A DNA stretch of 15,188 nucleotides from Solirubrobacterales bacterium (GTDB lineage: Bacteria; Actinomycetota; Thermoleophilia; Solirubrobacterales; Solirubrobacteraceae). The stretch is taken from assembly GCA_013695395.1 (NCBI GenBank), contig JACDAP010000310.1:1-15188 (forward strand), given 5' to 3'. Under the pieces are notes generated by a model. The model saw nothing but the letters and a program-made list of their open reading frames with translations, had not been told where the DNA came from and did not search any database. Below, in pieces: positions 7,415 through 13,926 of this stretch. The first letter of the stretch is position 1, and each line of letters begins with the position of its first letter. The position numbers and the translations under genes were made by a program.

Positions 7415-8772
7415 CAGCGCGGAAGGCTGCGCTCGGCGATCACCCGCGGCGGCCCAGCGGTCAGGTAGGCGACGGCGCGCAGCTCCTTCGAGCGCGTCCG
7501 AGCGAGGTCGCGGGGACGCACCGTCTTCTCGAAGCGGCCCGCCGTGTCCCGCGCCGCCAGCCGCTTGCCGAGCTTGAAGTTCACGTCGCGCACGAGCTCC
7601 GCGTCCGGGCCCTCGAGCCGCACCCGCAGGCGCCCCTGGCCCACGCACCGGCGGGTCAGCCGCAGGTCGGGCTCGGTCCAGCGCTTCGCCTGCTGGGCGA
7701 CGAGGGAGACGAGCGGCTCGTAGGTCGCGTTGACGTCGACGAGGTGGGTGCTCCACGTCGGGTCGGGGAAGAAGCCCGGCTGCTTGGAGCCAGGGGTGCG
7801 GTCGAGCCGCAGGACGTTCACGCCGTTGTCGGTCCGGCAGCCGCCCGTGTAGCGGTCGGGCGGGATCACCCAGGTCGTCGGCGCGGTCGGCGGCGGGCCG
7901 ACGTTGACGAGCACGATCCCCGCCGCGATGACGCCGGGCGCGAACGGCTGGCTCGGTACGAGCACGCGGAAGGGCGCGTCGGTCCCGGCGAGCGGGCGCG
8001 GGTCGGTGCAGGCGACGCTGAGCGGCGAACCGTCGGGCTGCCGCTCGCTCGTGCGGCCGAAGCGGGCGTCGGCCGGCGGAGTCTCCGCGAAGGTGGAGTA
8101 AGCGACGACGCACTGCAGTTGCACCCGGCTGGTGCACAGCGGGGTGGTCTTGAAGTCCCCGCCGACGAGCTTGCCCGGCGGGACCGTGACGTTCCCGCCG
8201 ATGAGCAGCGAGGAGACCACCCGGCGCAGCTGCTCCGGCTTCGGCTCGATCTCCTCGCGGATCAGGCGCCGCAGCACGAACGAGCCCTGCGAGTGGCCAA
8301 TGAGCACGACGCCCCGCCCCTCGTTGCCCTTCGCGAGGTACTCGCGCCAGGCTTCCCGAACGTCCTCGTACGGGATCTGGCGGTCGGCCGGCGAGGCGGC
8401 GCCGAGCCCGATCGAGGCGAGCGTGGCCTGCCGGTAGACGGGCGCGAAGATCCGGCACTGCTGGTTGAACCGCGCCGCCTGATAGCTCGCGATCGAGCGG
8501 ACCTCGGGGTCCTTCGCCTTGGTCGCGTTGGCGGCGACCTGCTGCGAGACCGTCGGGTAGACGTAGAAGCAGTCGATCTTCGGCTCTCCTTCGGCCTCCG
8601 GGGTCTCCACGTTCTCGGTGCCGTCGAGCGAGCGGATCGTCGTGTCCTGCGGGAGCTGGCACGGATCGTTCGCGAGCCCGGGATTGCAGAGCCAGGTGAC
8701 CTCGGCGGTCGCTGGCGCGGCCGAGAGCGCGAGGCCGGTGGTGAGCAGCAGGGCGAGCAGGAGCGTCCGCAT
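7402..8772 (-). CDS. Secreted DUF3089 alpha/beta hydrolase (lipase-like)
   Basis: A 456-residue exported protein. Residues 1-23 are a signal peptide ending 'APATA'. The DUF3089 domain follows: 'EVTWLCNPGLANDPC' at 24-38, typical of the family start, then 'KIDCFYVYPTVS' at 65-76, the nucleophile elbow GHSQG at 159-163 with Ser161, and a likely catalytic His343 in 'STHLVDVN'. Six or more Cys suggest disulfides. The family resembles lipases/esterases but its substrates are undefined. From about residue 372 to the end lies an extra Arg-rich, beta-predicted segment ('RLRVRLEGPD', 'KLGKRLAARDTAGRFEKTV', 'LRAVAYLT', ending in Cys) of a kind I associate with exported Solirubrobacterales proteins, perhaps a surface- or wall-binding module (inference). 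A -10-like TAGCGT lies 6 nt before the ATG. Confidence 0.88.
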   Translation of the reverse strand: MRTLLLALLLTTGLALSAAPATAEVTWLCNPGLANDPCQLPQDTTIRSLDGTENVETPEAEGEPKIDCFYVYPTVSQQVAANATKAKDPEVRSIASYQAARFNQQCRIFAPVYRQATLASIGLGAASPADRQIPYEDVREAWREYLAKGNEGRGVVLIGHSQGSFVLRRLIREEIEPKPEQLRRVVSSLLIGGNVTVPPGKLVGGDFKTTPLCTSRVQLQCVVAYSTFAETPPADARFGRTSERQPDGSPLSVACTDPRPLAGTDAPFRVLVPSQPFAPGVIAAGIVLVNVGPPPTAPTTWVIPPDRYTGGCRTDNGVNVLRLDRTPGSKQPGFFPDPTWSTHLVDVNATYEPLVSLVAQQAKRWTEPDLRLTRRCVGQGRLRVRLEGPDAELVRDVNFKLGKRLAARDTAGRFEKTVRPRDLARTRSKELRAVAYLTAGPPRVIAERSLPRCGVR

Positions 8773-9028
8773 GAACCGACGCTACCGGGCCCGCCCCACG
8801 ATGCACGCAGCCTCAATCAGCCTCTCGCGCCGCCCCGCGCCCCAACGAGTGACCGTAGTGCGGCTGTCGCTGGCGTCGGGGTGATCACGGGTGCCAATCT
8901 GCCGTGCGTTCGGAGCATGGGCGGCCCCCGGGTGGCGGATCGGCAGGCCAGCCGCGACCGACGATCGGGCGTCCGCCGATCGGCAGCCCGGATCCGGCGG
9001 CGGATCGTCCGGCCGTGGGTGGTAGGCG
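8773..9028. promoter_or_regulatory. Divergent control region with GATC-centred palindromes
   Basis: This gene-free stretch lies between the leftward DUF3089 gene and the rightward signalling operon. It holds GCCGATCGGC (8975-8984) and CCGGATCCGG (8988-8997), two perfect 10-bp palindromes 3 bp apart. A direct repeat GATCGGCAG occurs at 8938-8946 and 8978-8986, and CGATCG at 8962-8967. GATC occurs five times within 8938-9006. These could be operators for the downstream response regulator; no promoter is certain. Confidence 0.35.
8779..8784 (-). promoter_or_regulatory. Putative -10 box of the DUF3089 gene
   Basis: TAGCGT on the minus strand, 6 nt before the ATG at 8772. No Shine-Dalgarno sequence is apparent, so a leaderless mRNA is likely. 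Confidence 0.4.
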
Positions 9029-9520
9029 ATGGCGCGTGGCGCGATGGTCCTGCCCATGCGCACCACCGCCGCCGTCATCTCTCCAAACCGCTCCGTTTCC
9101 TTCGTCACCGACGAGATCGCCGCTCTGCGGGTCTTCGTCGCCGACGATCACGCGCTCTACCGGCGCGTCGTCGCCGGCGTGGTGACCCGGCACCCCTCGC
9201 TGACCCTGGTCGGCGAGGCCGATGACGGCGATACCGCCCTCGTCGGCATCCTCACCGCAGACCCCGACGTCGCCCTGCTCGACCTGCGGATGCCCGGCCC
9301 GGACGGGCTTGAGGTCTGCCGGCGCATTCGGGCGATGGACCCGGACATCGCCGTGGTCATCCTCACCGCCTTCGACGACGACGACACCCCAGCCCGCGCG
9401 CGCGACGCCGGCGCGAGCGCCTGCCTCGGCAAGGACGCCGGCGAAGACGAGATCTGCGCCGCGTTGCTTCTAGCTGGCGACAGCCCTGGCCCACCCGTCC
9501 GACTAGGAGGAAGCGGCTGA
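9029..9520 (+). CDS. Stand-alone receiver-domain protein (NarL-type REC)
   Basis: A 163-residue response-regulator receiver without an output domain. The receiver begins near residue 33 ('LRVFVADDHALYRR'): acidic pocket Asp39/Asp40, phosphoacceptor Asp85 in 'VALLDLRMPGPDGLEV', Thr113 in 'ILTAFD' and Lys135 in 'LGKDAG'. All are intact. It resembles the receivers of NarL/FixJ regulators, yet the sequence stops after the last receiver helix and the LuxR-type helix-turn-helix is absent. A 30-residue N-terminal tail precedes the domain; in-frame ATGs at 9029, 9044 and 9056 are the only candidates, so a tail is present whichever is used. It likely takes phosphate from the kinase encoded in the same cluster, acting as a connector or sink (inference). 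AGGAGG near its end drives the next gene. Confidence 0.88.
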   Translation: MARGAMVLPMRTTAAVISPNRSVSFVTDEIAALRVFVADDHALYRRVVAGVVTRHPSLTLVGEADDGDTALVGILTADPDVALLDLRMPGPDGLEVCRRIRAMDPDIAVVILTAFDDDDTPARARDAGASACLGKDAGEDEICAALLLAGDSPGPPVRLGGSG

Positions 9521-9891
9521 TGCGATCTGGAGGACTCGTGCCCAACCGAGGAGGCGGTCCGACGCGGTATCGGGCGCCGGAGGGGCGGAGCACCTGCGTC
9601 CTCAGCGGGCCGCTCAGGTTCGTCGACCGCCGCGGGAAGCGTGCGGCGATGCGCGTCGAGGACGGCAACGCCCTCGGCCGGCGGTTCGTCGGCCAAACCG
9701 TGACGCTCGATCTCTCCGCGGCACAGATCGGCGCCGCCGATCGTGACGGAGACGGGGCCATCACCCCGTCCGATCTGCTCTCGGGGGAGCATGTGAGCGT
9801 CTCCGTGCGGCTCGCGCGTGACGCGGACGCACTGCCGACGCTGCTGGAGGTTCGGCGCGTATCGGTCTGGCATGCTCCCACCGACGCGTGA
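9520..9891 (+). CDS. Small beta-rich protein with EF-hand-like loop
   Basis: A 123-residue protein of unknown function. Its start ATG shares one base with the stop of the receiver gene (TGATG) and follows AGGAGG (9505-9510) at 9 nt, the strongest ribosome site in the operon. Residues 25-68 alternate in a beta pattern ('TCVLSGPLRFVD', 'AAMRVEDGN', 'GQTVTLDLS'). A loop at 74-85, 'DRDGDGAITPSD', has Asp at positions 1, 3, 5 and 12, Gly at 6 and Ile at 8, as in an EF-hand or dockerin calcium loop, except that position 12 is Asp instead of Glu. A final beta segment contains 'EHVSVSVRL' and 'LLEVRRVSVW'. No signal peptide or membrane helix is seen. It may be an OB-fold/DUF5666-like module, possibly a calcium-responsive partner of the signalling proteins; this is only inference. 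Confidence 0.72.
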   Translation: MRSGGLVPNRGGGPTRYRAPEGRSTCVLSGPLRFVDRRGKRAAMRVEDGNALGRRFVGQTVTLDLSAAQIGAADRDGDGAITPSDLLSGEHVSVSVRLARDADALPTLLEVRRVSVWHAPTDA

Positions 9892-9911
9892 TGGCGGGTG
9901 CACTTGTCGCG

Positions 9912-9917
9912 TAGGCT
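9912..9917 (+). promoter_or_regulatory. Putative internal -10 box before the NarL-type regulator
   Basis: TAGGCT followed by 6 nt and the GTG start at 9924. It matches TATAAT at the T1, A2 and T6 positions. It would give the regulator, and the kinase behind it, its own leaderless transcript within the operon. Confidence 0.4.
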
Positions 9918-9923
9918 CGCGTC

Positions 9924-10571
9924 GTGTCCGGCTCGGTGACGCGTGTCCGGGTGGTCGTCGCCGACGACCACCCGCTCTTTCGTGAAGCGATGATTCGCGC
10001 GATCAAGCAGCGCCCGGACTTCGAGCTCGTCGCCCAGGCAGCCGACGGGGTGCAGGCGCTGGCGGTCATCCGCGAGCTGCTTCCCGACGTCGCGGTGCTC
10101 GACGTCAAGATGCCAGGGCTCGATGGTCTGCGGGTGCTCAACGCCGTCCAACGCGAAGCGCTGCCCACGCGGGTGATCCTGCTGTCGGCGTTCGTCGACG
10201 GTGCGATGGCCTTCGAGGCGATCGCGCTCGGGGCGACCGCCTTCTTGTCCAAGGACGCCGACCAGCGCCAGATCGCCGACGCCGTCTCCGCCGCCAGCCG
10301 TGGGGAGACGGTGCTCGCGCCGGAGATCCAGTCCGGCCTGGCGCAGGAGATCCGCCTGCGCGGCAGCCCGCACCGTCCTGGCCTGTCGGCGCGAGAGCGC
10401 GAGATCCTCGGCCACATCGCAGCGGGTCGTAGTGCGCCCGAGATCGCCAAGCTGCTGTTCCTCTCACCGGCCACCGTCAAGAGCCACCTCGGCGCTCTGT
10501 ACCAGAAGCTCGGCGTCTCCGAGCGGGCTGCGGCGGTCGCAGAGGCCATGCGTCGCGGGTTGCTGGAGTGA
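9924..10571 (+). CDS. Response regulator, NarL/FixJ family (REC + LuxR HTH)
   Basis: A 215-residue two-component transcription factor, the only member of the cluster with a DNA-binding domain. The receiver spans about 8-125, with Asp14/Asp15, phosphoacceptor Asp60 in 'VAVLDVKMPGLDG', Ser88 in 'ILLSAF' and Lys110 in 'FLSKDAD'. The GerE/LuxR-type helix-turn-helix spans about 152-215 ('LSAREREILGHIAAGRSAPEIAKLLFLSPATVKSHLGALYQ' region) and is complete. The start is GTG at 9924, 32 nt after the small-protein gene. The stop overlaps the kinase start as GTGA, so the two are translationally coupled and are a likely cognate pair. Confidence 0.95.
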   Translation: MSGSVTRVRVVVADDHPLFREAMIRAIKQRPDFELVAQAADGVQALAVIRELLPDVAVLDVKMPGLDGLRVLNAVQREALPTRVILLSAFVDGAMAFEAIALGATAFLSKDADQRQIADAVSAASRGETVLAPEIQSGLAQEIRLRGSPHRPGLSAREREILGHIAAGRSAPEIAKLLFLSPATVKSHLGALYQKLGVSERAAAVAEAMRRGLLE

Positions 10572-11821
10572 CCGCGGCCGACCGACTCGTGCGTCCTGGG
10601 CTCGTGCTCGCGGTCATCAGGCTGGCCGCCGTACCGGTCTTCATCGTGGCCGAGCGGCTCGTCGAACACCCGGTCGCCAACAGTGCCCCGTTCGGACCGC
10701 TCATCGCCGTGACGGCCGCCTACGCGATCGTCACACTGCTCGCCGAGCTCGCCGACCGGCCCTTGATGGCCGCGCGCGCGCTCGCGATCGCCGATCTCCT
10801 CTTGATCACTGCGCTCGTCGCTACGTCCGGAGGTCCGTTCTCCCAGCTGCGCTACGCGTTCTTCCTGCTGCCCGTCGGGGCGGCGCTCCTGCTGCGCCCC
10901 GCGCTCACCGCCGCAGCGTCGACCGCCTGCGTCGCGCTCTACGGCGTGATCGCGCTCAGCTACCCCGAGCCGACGGCAGTTCGGCCCGACGCCATCGGCT
11001 TCGAGTTCACGCAGGTGCTCTTCCTGGCATGGATGAGCGCGGCGGCCACGCTGCTGTCGATCGTGCTGACGCGCAATGCCCGTGAGATCGCCGCGCTGGC
11101 CACCAGCCGAGGTCGACTGGTCGCCCAGACCCTCGACGCCGACGATCGCGCGCGGCGACGGCTGGCGGAGGCGCTGCACGACGAGGCGCTGCAGAACCTG
11201 CTGGCGGCCCGGCAGCTGCTCGATGCCGGCGACGCCAGCTCCACCGCGCTGGCGCGCGAAGGGCTCGACGAAGGGGTCGCGCAGATACGCCGGGCGGTCT
11301 TCGACCTGCACCCGTACCTGCTCGAGCAGGCCGGACTGCGGGCGGCACTGCAGGCCATCGCCGACCGTGCTGCACAGCGCGTCGGCTTCACCGCCTCCGT
11401 CGAGGTCGACCCCGTCGTCGAGGGACAGCGCGATCAGCTGCTGTTCTCCCTGGCCCGCGAGCTGATCGCCAACGCAGCCAAGCACAGCAACGCCCTCAGC
11501 CTCTACGTCGACGTCCACGCCGACGATGACGGCCTGACGCTCACCGTGGCCGATGACGGCCGAGGCATCACGAGCAACGCGGTGGCCACCGCGCAGGCCG
11601 ACGGGCATATCGGCCTCGCCTCCTGCGTCGAGCGCGCCGAAGCTGCTGGCGGCGAACTGCTCATCACTCCCGGCCCCAACGGTCGCGGCACCGTGGTGCG
11701 TGTCCAAGTCCCGGCCGCGCAGCCGATCGAAGGACCGCCGACCGTGGCCGCTGCCGCGCCGGCATTACCGCCGACCAGTGGGGCCCCACGCCGTCCGCCT
11801 GGCATCACGATGGGCTCATGA
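10568..11821 (+). CDS. Membrane sensor histidine kinase, HisKA_3 type
   Basis: A 417-residue NarX/DegS-type kinase, inner membrane. About five or six hydrophobic segments lie within residues 8-168 (near 10-28, 42-60, 68-86, 97-115, 116-132 and 148-168) with short loops, so the signal is probably sensed in or at the membrane. The HisKA_3 dimerisation helix carries the phosphoacceptor His204 in 'RRLAEALHDEALQNLL'. The ATPase domain has the N box 'LARELIANAAKHS' (295-307, Asn302), the G1 box 'VADDGRGI' (327-334), 'GHIGLASCVERAEAAGGEL' (346-364) and 'NGRGTVVRVQVP' (371-382). A Pro/Ala-rich tail of about 35 residues follows. The start GTG overlaps the regulator's stop, and its own stop overlaps the next receiver as ATGA. 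Confidence 0.95.
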   Translation: MTAADRLVRPGLVLAVIRLAAVPVFIVAERLVEHPVANSAPFGPLIAVTAAYAIVTLLAELADRPLMAARALAIADLLLITALVATSGGPFSQLRYAFFLLPVGAALLLRPALTAAASTACVALYGVIALSYPEPTAVRPDAIGFEFTQVLFLAWMSAAATLLSIVLTRNAREIAALATSRGRLVAQTLDADDRARRRLAEALHDEALQNLLAARQLLDAGDASSTALAREGLDEGVAQIRRAVFDLHPYLLEQAGLRAALQAIADRAAQRVGFTASVEVDPVVEGQRDQLLFSLARELIANAAKHSNALSLYVDVHADDDGLTLTVADDGRGITSNAVATAQADGHIGLASCVERAEAAGGELLITPGPNGRGTVVRVQVPAAQPIEGPPTVAAAAPALPPTSGAPRRPPGITMGS

Positions 11822-12381
11822 CCATCATCAAGACCGGGCTCGCAACCACCGCCGAGGAGGTCGCGGTCCTCCCGAGCCTCGATCGTGGCGTCGGCAACCA
11901 CACGGCGGTGCTCCGTGTGGTGATCGCCGACGACCACCCCCTGTTCCGCCAGGCGGTTCGCGGAGCCATCGAGCGTTACCCCGGCCTGGCCCTCGTGGGC
12001 GAAGCCGAAGACGGCCAACAGGCGCTCGAGCTCATTGACACCCTTGAACCCGACGTCGCCGTCCTCGACCACCGGATGCCGGCACTCACCGGGGCAGAGG
12101 TCTGCGAGGTCCTCCATGGCCGCGAGTACCGGCCGGCCACGGCGCTGCTCATGCTCAGCGCCTTCGAGGACGCCGACCTCGTGTGGGGGGCGGTGTCCTC
12201 TGGTGCGGCCGGCTACATCGGTAAGGGCGCGTCACCCAACGACATCTGCAAGGCCATCGAGGAAGTCGGGCGCGGCGGCATTGCGTTCACCCCCTCCGCC
12301 AGCTCGAGCATCACCGAAGGCTTCGCTCGCCACTTCGGGCGGTCCGATCACCTCGGACAGAAGCGACCGAGACAGCGATAG
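11818..12381 (+). CDS. Second stand-alone receiver-domain protein (NarL-type REC)
   Basis: A 187-residue receiver protein without a helix-turn-helix. The start ATG overlaps the kinase stop (ATGA). The receiver begins near residue 32 ('LRVVIADDHPLFRQAV'): Asp38/Asp39, phosphoacceptor Asp84 in 'VAVLDHRMPALTG', Ser114 in 'LMLSAFE' and Lys136 in 'GYIGKGAS', all intact. After 'GRGGIAFTPSASSSITEGFARHF', where NarL-type proteins continue into their DNA-binding domain, the protein ends in a basic tail 'LGQKRPRQR'. I read the following DNA in other frames and found no displaced HTH, so this is not a simple frameshift. An alternative start is a GTG near 11908, which would remove the 30-residue N-terminal tail. 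It may share the kinase with the other receivers as a phosphate sink or adaptor (inference). Confidence 0.88.
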   Translation: MTIIKTGLATTAEEVAVLPSLDRGVGNHTAVLRVVIADDHPLFRQAVRGAIERYPGLALVGEAEDGQQALELIDTLEPDVAVLDHRMPALTGAEVCEVLHGREYRPATALLMLSAFEDADLVWGAVSSGAAGYIGKGASPNDICKAIEEVGRGGIAFTPSASSSITEGFARHFGRSDHLGQKRPRQR

Positions 12382-12384
12382 CCG

Positions 12385-12413
12385 TACACACGATCCCTGA
12401 GTCGTGATACGCT
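12385..12413 (+). promoter_or_regulatory. Promoter of the riboswitch-TerC transcript
   Basis: TACACA (12385-12390), 17 nt, then an extended -10 with TG at 12405-12406 and TACGCT at 12408-12413. Spacing is ideal. The predicted transcription start near 12420 falls just before the first stem of the riboswitch. Confidence 0.5.
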
Positions 12414-12421
12414 CGTCGTGT

Positions 12422-12557
12422 CGAAGGGAAGTACCCCGACGACGTGCGCCGTCAGCACGGCGATCCTGACACAGGATCGCCCGGTGCACGTGGCCCTCCA
12501 GAGCGGACGGGCGGGGAAACCTTCGCGGCCTGACCCCACGTCACCACCGCGAAGGAG
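12422..12557 (+). ncRNA. yybP-ykoY manganese riboswitch with SD-sequestering switch
   Basis: The 5' leader of the TerC gene folds as a yybP-ykoY aptamer. P1 is CGAAGG (12422-12427) with CCTTCG (12520-12525). The L1 region 'GGGAAGTAC' (12426-12434) resembles the family's GGGGAGUAGC, and CCCC (12434-12437) can pair with GGGG (12513-12516). P3 is ACGTGC/GCACGT (12442-12447, 12486-12491). It encloses the internal loop CCGTCAGCAC (12449-12458) with the conserved CGUCA and, opposite, CGGT (12482-12485). A perfect 10-bp distal stem (12459-12468 with 12472-12481) follows. P4 spans 12493-12512. The switch: CCTTCGCGG (12520-12528) pairs perfectly with CCGCGAAGG (12547-12555), which covers the Shine-Dalgarno GAAGGAG (12551-12557). 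Mn2+-stabilised P1 would free the ribosome site, so expression should rise with manganese. Confidence 0.85.
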
Positions 12558-12565
12558 CACCGCGC

Positions 12566-13558
12566 ATGTCCGACCTTCTGTCGTCCGCCGCCGCACCATG
12601 GGCCGCACTCGCAGCCGCCATCGTGATCCTTCTGGCGATCGACCTGTTCATCGTCCGCGGACGCGGCGGCGAGATGAGCCTGCGTCTGGCGGCCGTCGCC
12701 AGCATCGCCTGGGTCGGGGTCTCGCTGGTGTTCTTCGTCGTCCTGCTGCTCGTCGGCGACGGCGAGGACGCCAACGCCTACCTCGCCGGGTACCTGGTCG
12801 AGAAGTCGCTGTCACTCGACAACGTCTTCGTCTTCCTGCTCGTCTTCACCGCCTTCGGTGTCCCCGTCGCCGAGCGTCATCGCCTCCTCACCTACGGCAT
12901 CATCCTGGCGCTGCTGCTCCGGCTCGTCTTCATCGTCGTCGGAGCCGCGGTCCTCGGCGCCTTCAGCTGGCTGAACTTCGTCTTCGCCGCCTTCCTCATC
13001 TGGACCGGCTGGCGGATGTTCCGCCACCGCCACGATCACGACGGCGAGCAGGAGCTCGTACAGAAGCTCTCCGATCGCCTGCCGATCTCGACCGCCCCCA
13101 GCCAGGGGCGCCTCGTCGGTCGCGAAGACGGGAAGCGGGTCCTGACGGTCGCCGGCGCCGCGCTGGTGGCCATCGCGATCGTCGACGTGATCTTCGCCGT
13201 CGACTCCGTGCCCGCGATTCTGGCCATCACGACCGACAGCTACATCGTCTTCGCCGCCAACGCCTTCGCCCTCCTCGGCCTGCGTCCGCTCTTCTTCCTC
13301 GTCGCCGAGCTGGTCGAGCGCCTCTACTACCTCAAGACCGCCTTGGCCGCGCTCCTGGTCTTCATCGGCATCAAGATGGCCCTCGGCCAGCTCGTGGGCA
13401 AGATCGGTCCCGAGATCAGCCTGCCGATCATTCTGGCCATCCTCGGCGCGGGCGTCCTCGCCTCGCTCGTCCGCAACCGGCGCGACACCAGCGACACGGC
13501 GGACCCGGCCGACCCGAGGGTGCAGGACCTCACGAAGGTTCGCGATTACGCTCCGTGA
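12566..13558 (+). CDS. TerC family membrane protein, probable Mn2+ transporter
   Basis: A 330-residue TerC/Alx-family integral membrane protein with about seven to nine hydrophobic segments. Both family signatures are present: 'EKSLSLDNVFVF' at 79-90 and 'DVIFAVDSVPAILAIT' at 207-222, whose membrane acidic residues (Glu79, Asp85, Asp207, Asp213) are the likely metal-binding sites. A cytoplasmic His/Asp stretch 'HRHDHD' (154-159) sits in the loop between the halves. Characterised relatives (Alx, and TerC proteins of Bacillus) export manganese or supply it to secreted enzymes. The upstream manganese riboswitch strongly supports this assignment over tellurite resistance. The start ATG follows GAAGGAG at 8 nt. 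The C-terminal 25 residues are polar and cytoplasmic. Confidence 0.94.
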   Translation: MSDLLSSAAAPWAALAAAIVILLAIDLFIVRGRGGEMSLRLAAVASIAWVGVSLVFFVVLLLVGDGEDANAYLAGYLVEKSLSLDNVFVFLLVFTAFGVPVAERHRLLTYGIILALLLRLVFIVVGAAVLGAFSWLNFVFAAFLIWTGWRMFRHRHDHDGEQELVQKLSDRLPISTAPSQGRLVGREDGKRVLTVAGAALVAIAIVDVIFAVDSVPAILAITTDSYIVFAANAFALLGLRPLFFLVAELVERLYYLKTALAALLVFIGIKMALGQLVGKIGPEISLPIILAILGAGVLASLVRNRRDTSDTADPADPRVQDLTKVRDYAP

Positions 13559-13560
13559 CT

Positions 13561-13579
13561 AGAACCAGACGCGTTCTTT
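13561..13579 (+). terminator. Weak hairpin after the TerC gene
   Basis: AGAAC (13561-13565) pairs with GTTCT (13573-13577) around a 7-nt loop, followed by two more T residues. It lies directly after the TerC stop. The stem is short, so the call is tentative. Confidence 0.25.
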
Positions 13580-13657
13580 CCCGGAATCGATCGAGAACCT
13601 TGCGGCGCTAGCTCGCCCACCGAGGGTCAGCTAAGCGTCGTCAGCGGCTCGCCCGCG

Positions 13658-13732
13658 CCGACGCCGTACGCGCTGCGCCACTCACTCGCCAGGTTGCTGC
13701 TGCACGAGGGCCGCAGCGTCATCACCTACGCC
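13658..13732 (+). pseudogene. Tyrosine recombinase (integrase) C-terminal remnant
   Basis: A stretch of open frame encodes 'TPYALRHSLARLLLHEGRSV', which matches the box II region of actinobacterial phage integrases (typical form 'PHxLRHxFAxLLxHEGRSV'). The Arg (13676-13678) and second His (13679-13681) are kept, but the first catalytic His of the HxxR pattern is Tyr (13667-13669). The LGH box and the nucleophilic Tyr that should follow are missing in all three frames, and nothing upstream between the TerC stop and here resembles the rest of an integrase. It is a broken fragment that ends about 110 nt from the 3' end of tRNA-Ala, the usual position of an integrase in a tRNA-targeted element. 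The remaining sequence of 13559-13844 shows no gene. Confidence 0.6.
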
Positions 13733-13844
13733 ATCCTCATCGTCCAAGGACTCTTCTTCTTCCGGCCTCAACCAGTGGCTTCAGGCCTGGCAGATCTTCG
13801 CGGTGTCGCTGGCGGCCACCTGCTCTCCCAACAGTGCAGTGCAG

Positions 13845-13917
13845 TGGAGCCTGACGGTTTCGAACCGACGACCTCCTGCTTGCAAAGCAGGCGCTCTACC
13901 AGCTGAGCTAAGGCCCC
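13845..13917 (-). tRNA. tRNA-Ala (anticodon TGC)
   Basis: A 73-nt tRNA on the minus strand. The acceptor stem GGGGCCT/AGGCTCC contains the G3-U70 pair that specifies alanine. The D arm has GCTC/GAGC, the anticodon stem CCTGC/GCAGG holds the loop TTTGCAA with anticodon TGC, and the T arm has GTCGG-TTCGAAA-CCGTC (with one G-U type pair). The discriminator is A. CCA is not encoded; the next bases are CTG. Confidence 0.96.
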
Positions 13918-13926
13918 TCGGCGGGG

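Noticed and set aside
9761..11707. Minus-strand open frame of 648 codons opposite the regulator and kinase
   Set aside because: It has Arg/Gln/Gly-rich composition and no motifs; the plus strand encodes complete REC, HTH and kinase domains.
12320..12565. Possible frameshifted HTH domain after the second stand-alone receiver
   Set aside because: None of the three frames contains a LuxR-type helix pattern; the sequence is instead the promoter and riboswitch.
12418..13611. Plus-strand open frame of 397 codons through the riboswitch and TerC gene
   Set aside because: It is a frame-shifted shadow of TerC, Arg/Pro-rich, and would begin within the structured leader.
13694..13906. Apparent 70-residue plus-strand protein ending 'EPDGFEPTTSCLQSRRSTS'
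   Set aside because: Its C-terminal half is the antisense translation of tRNA-Ala, a well-known false protein. Only its N-terminal part is of interest, as the integrase remnant.
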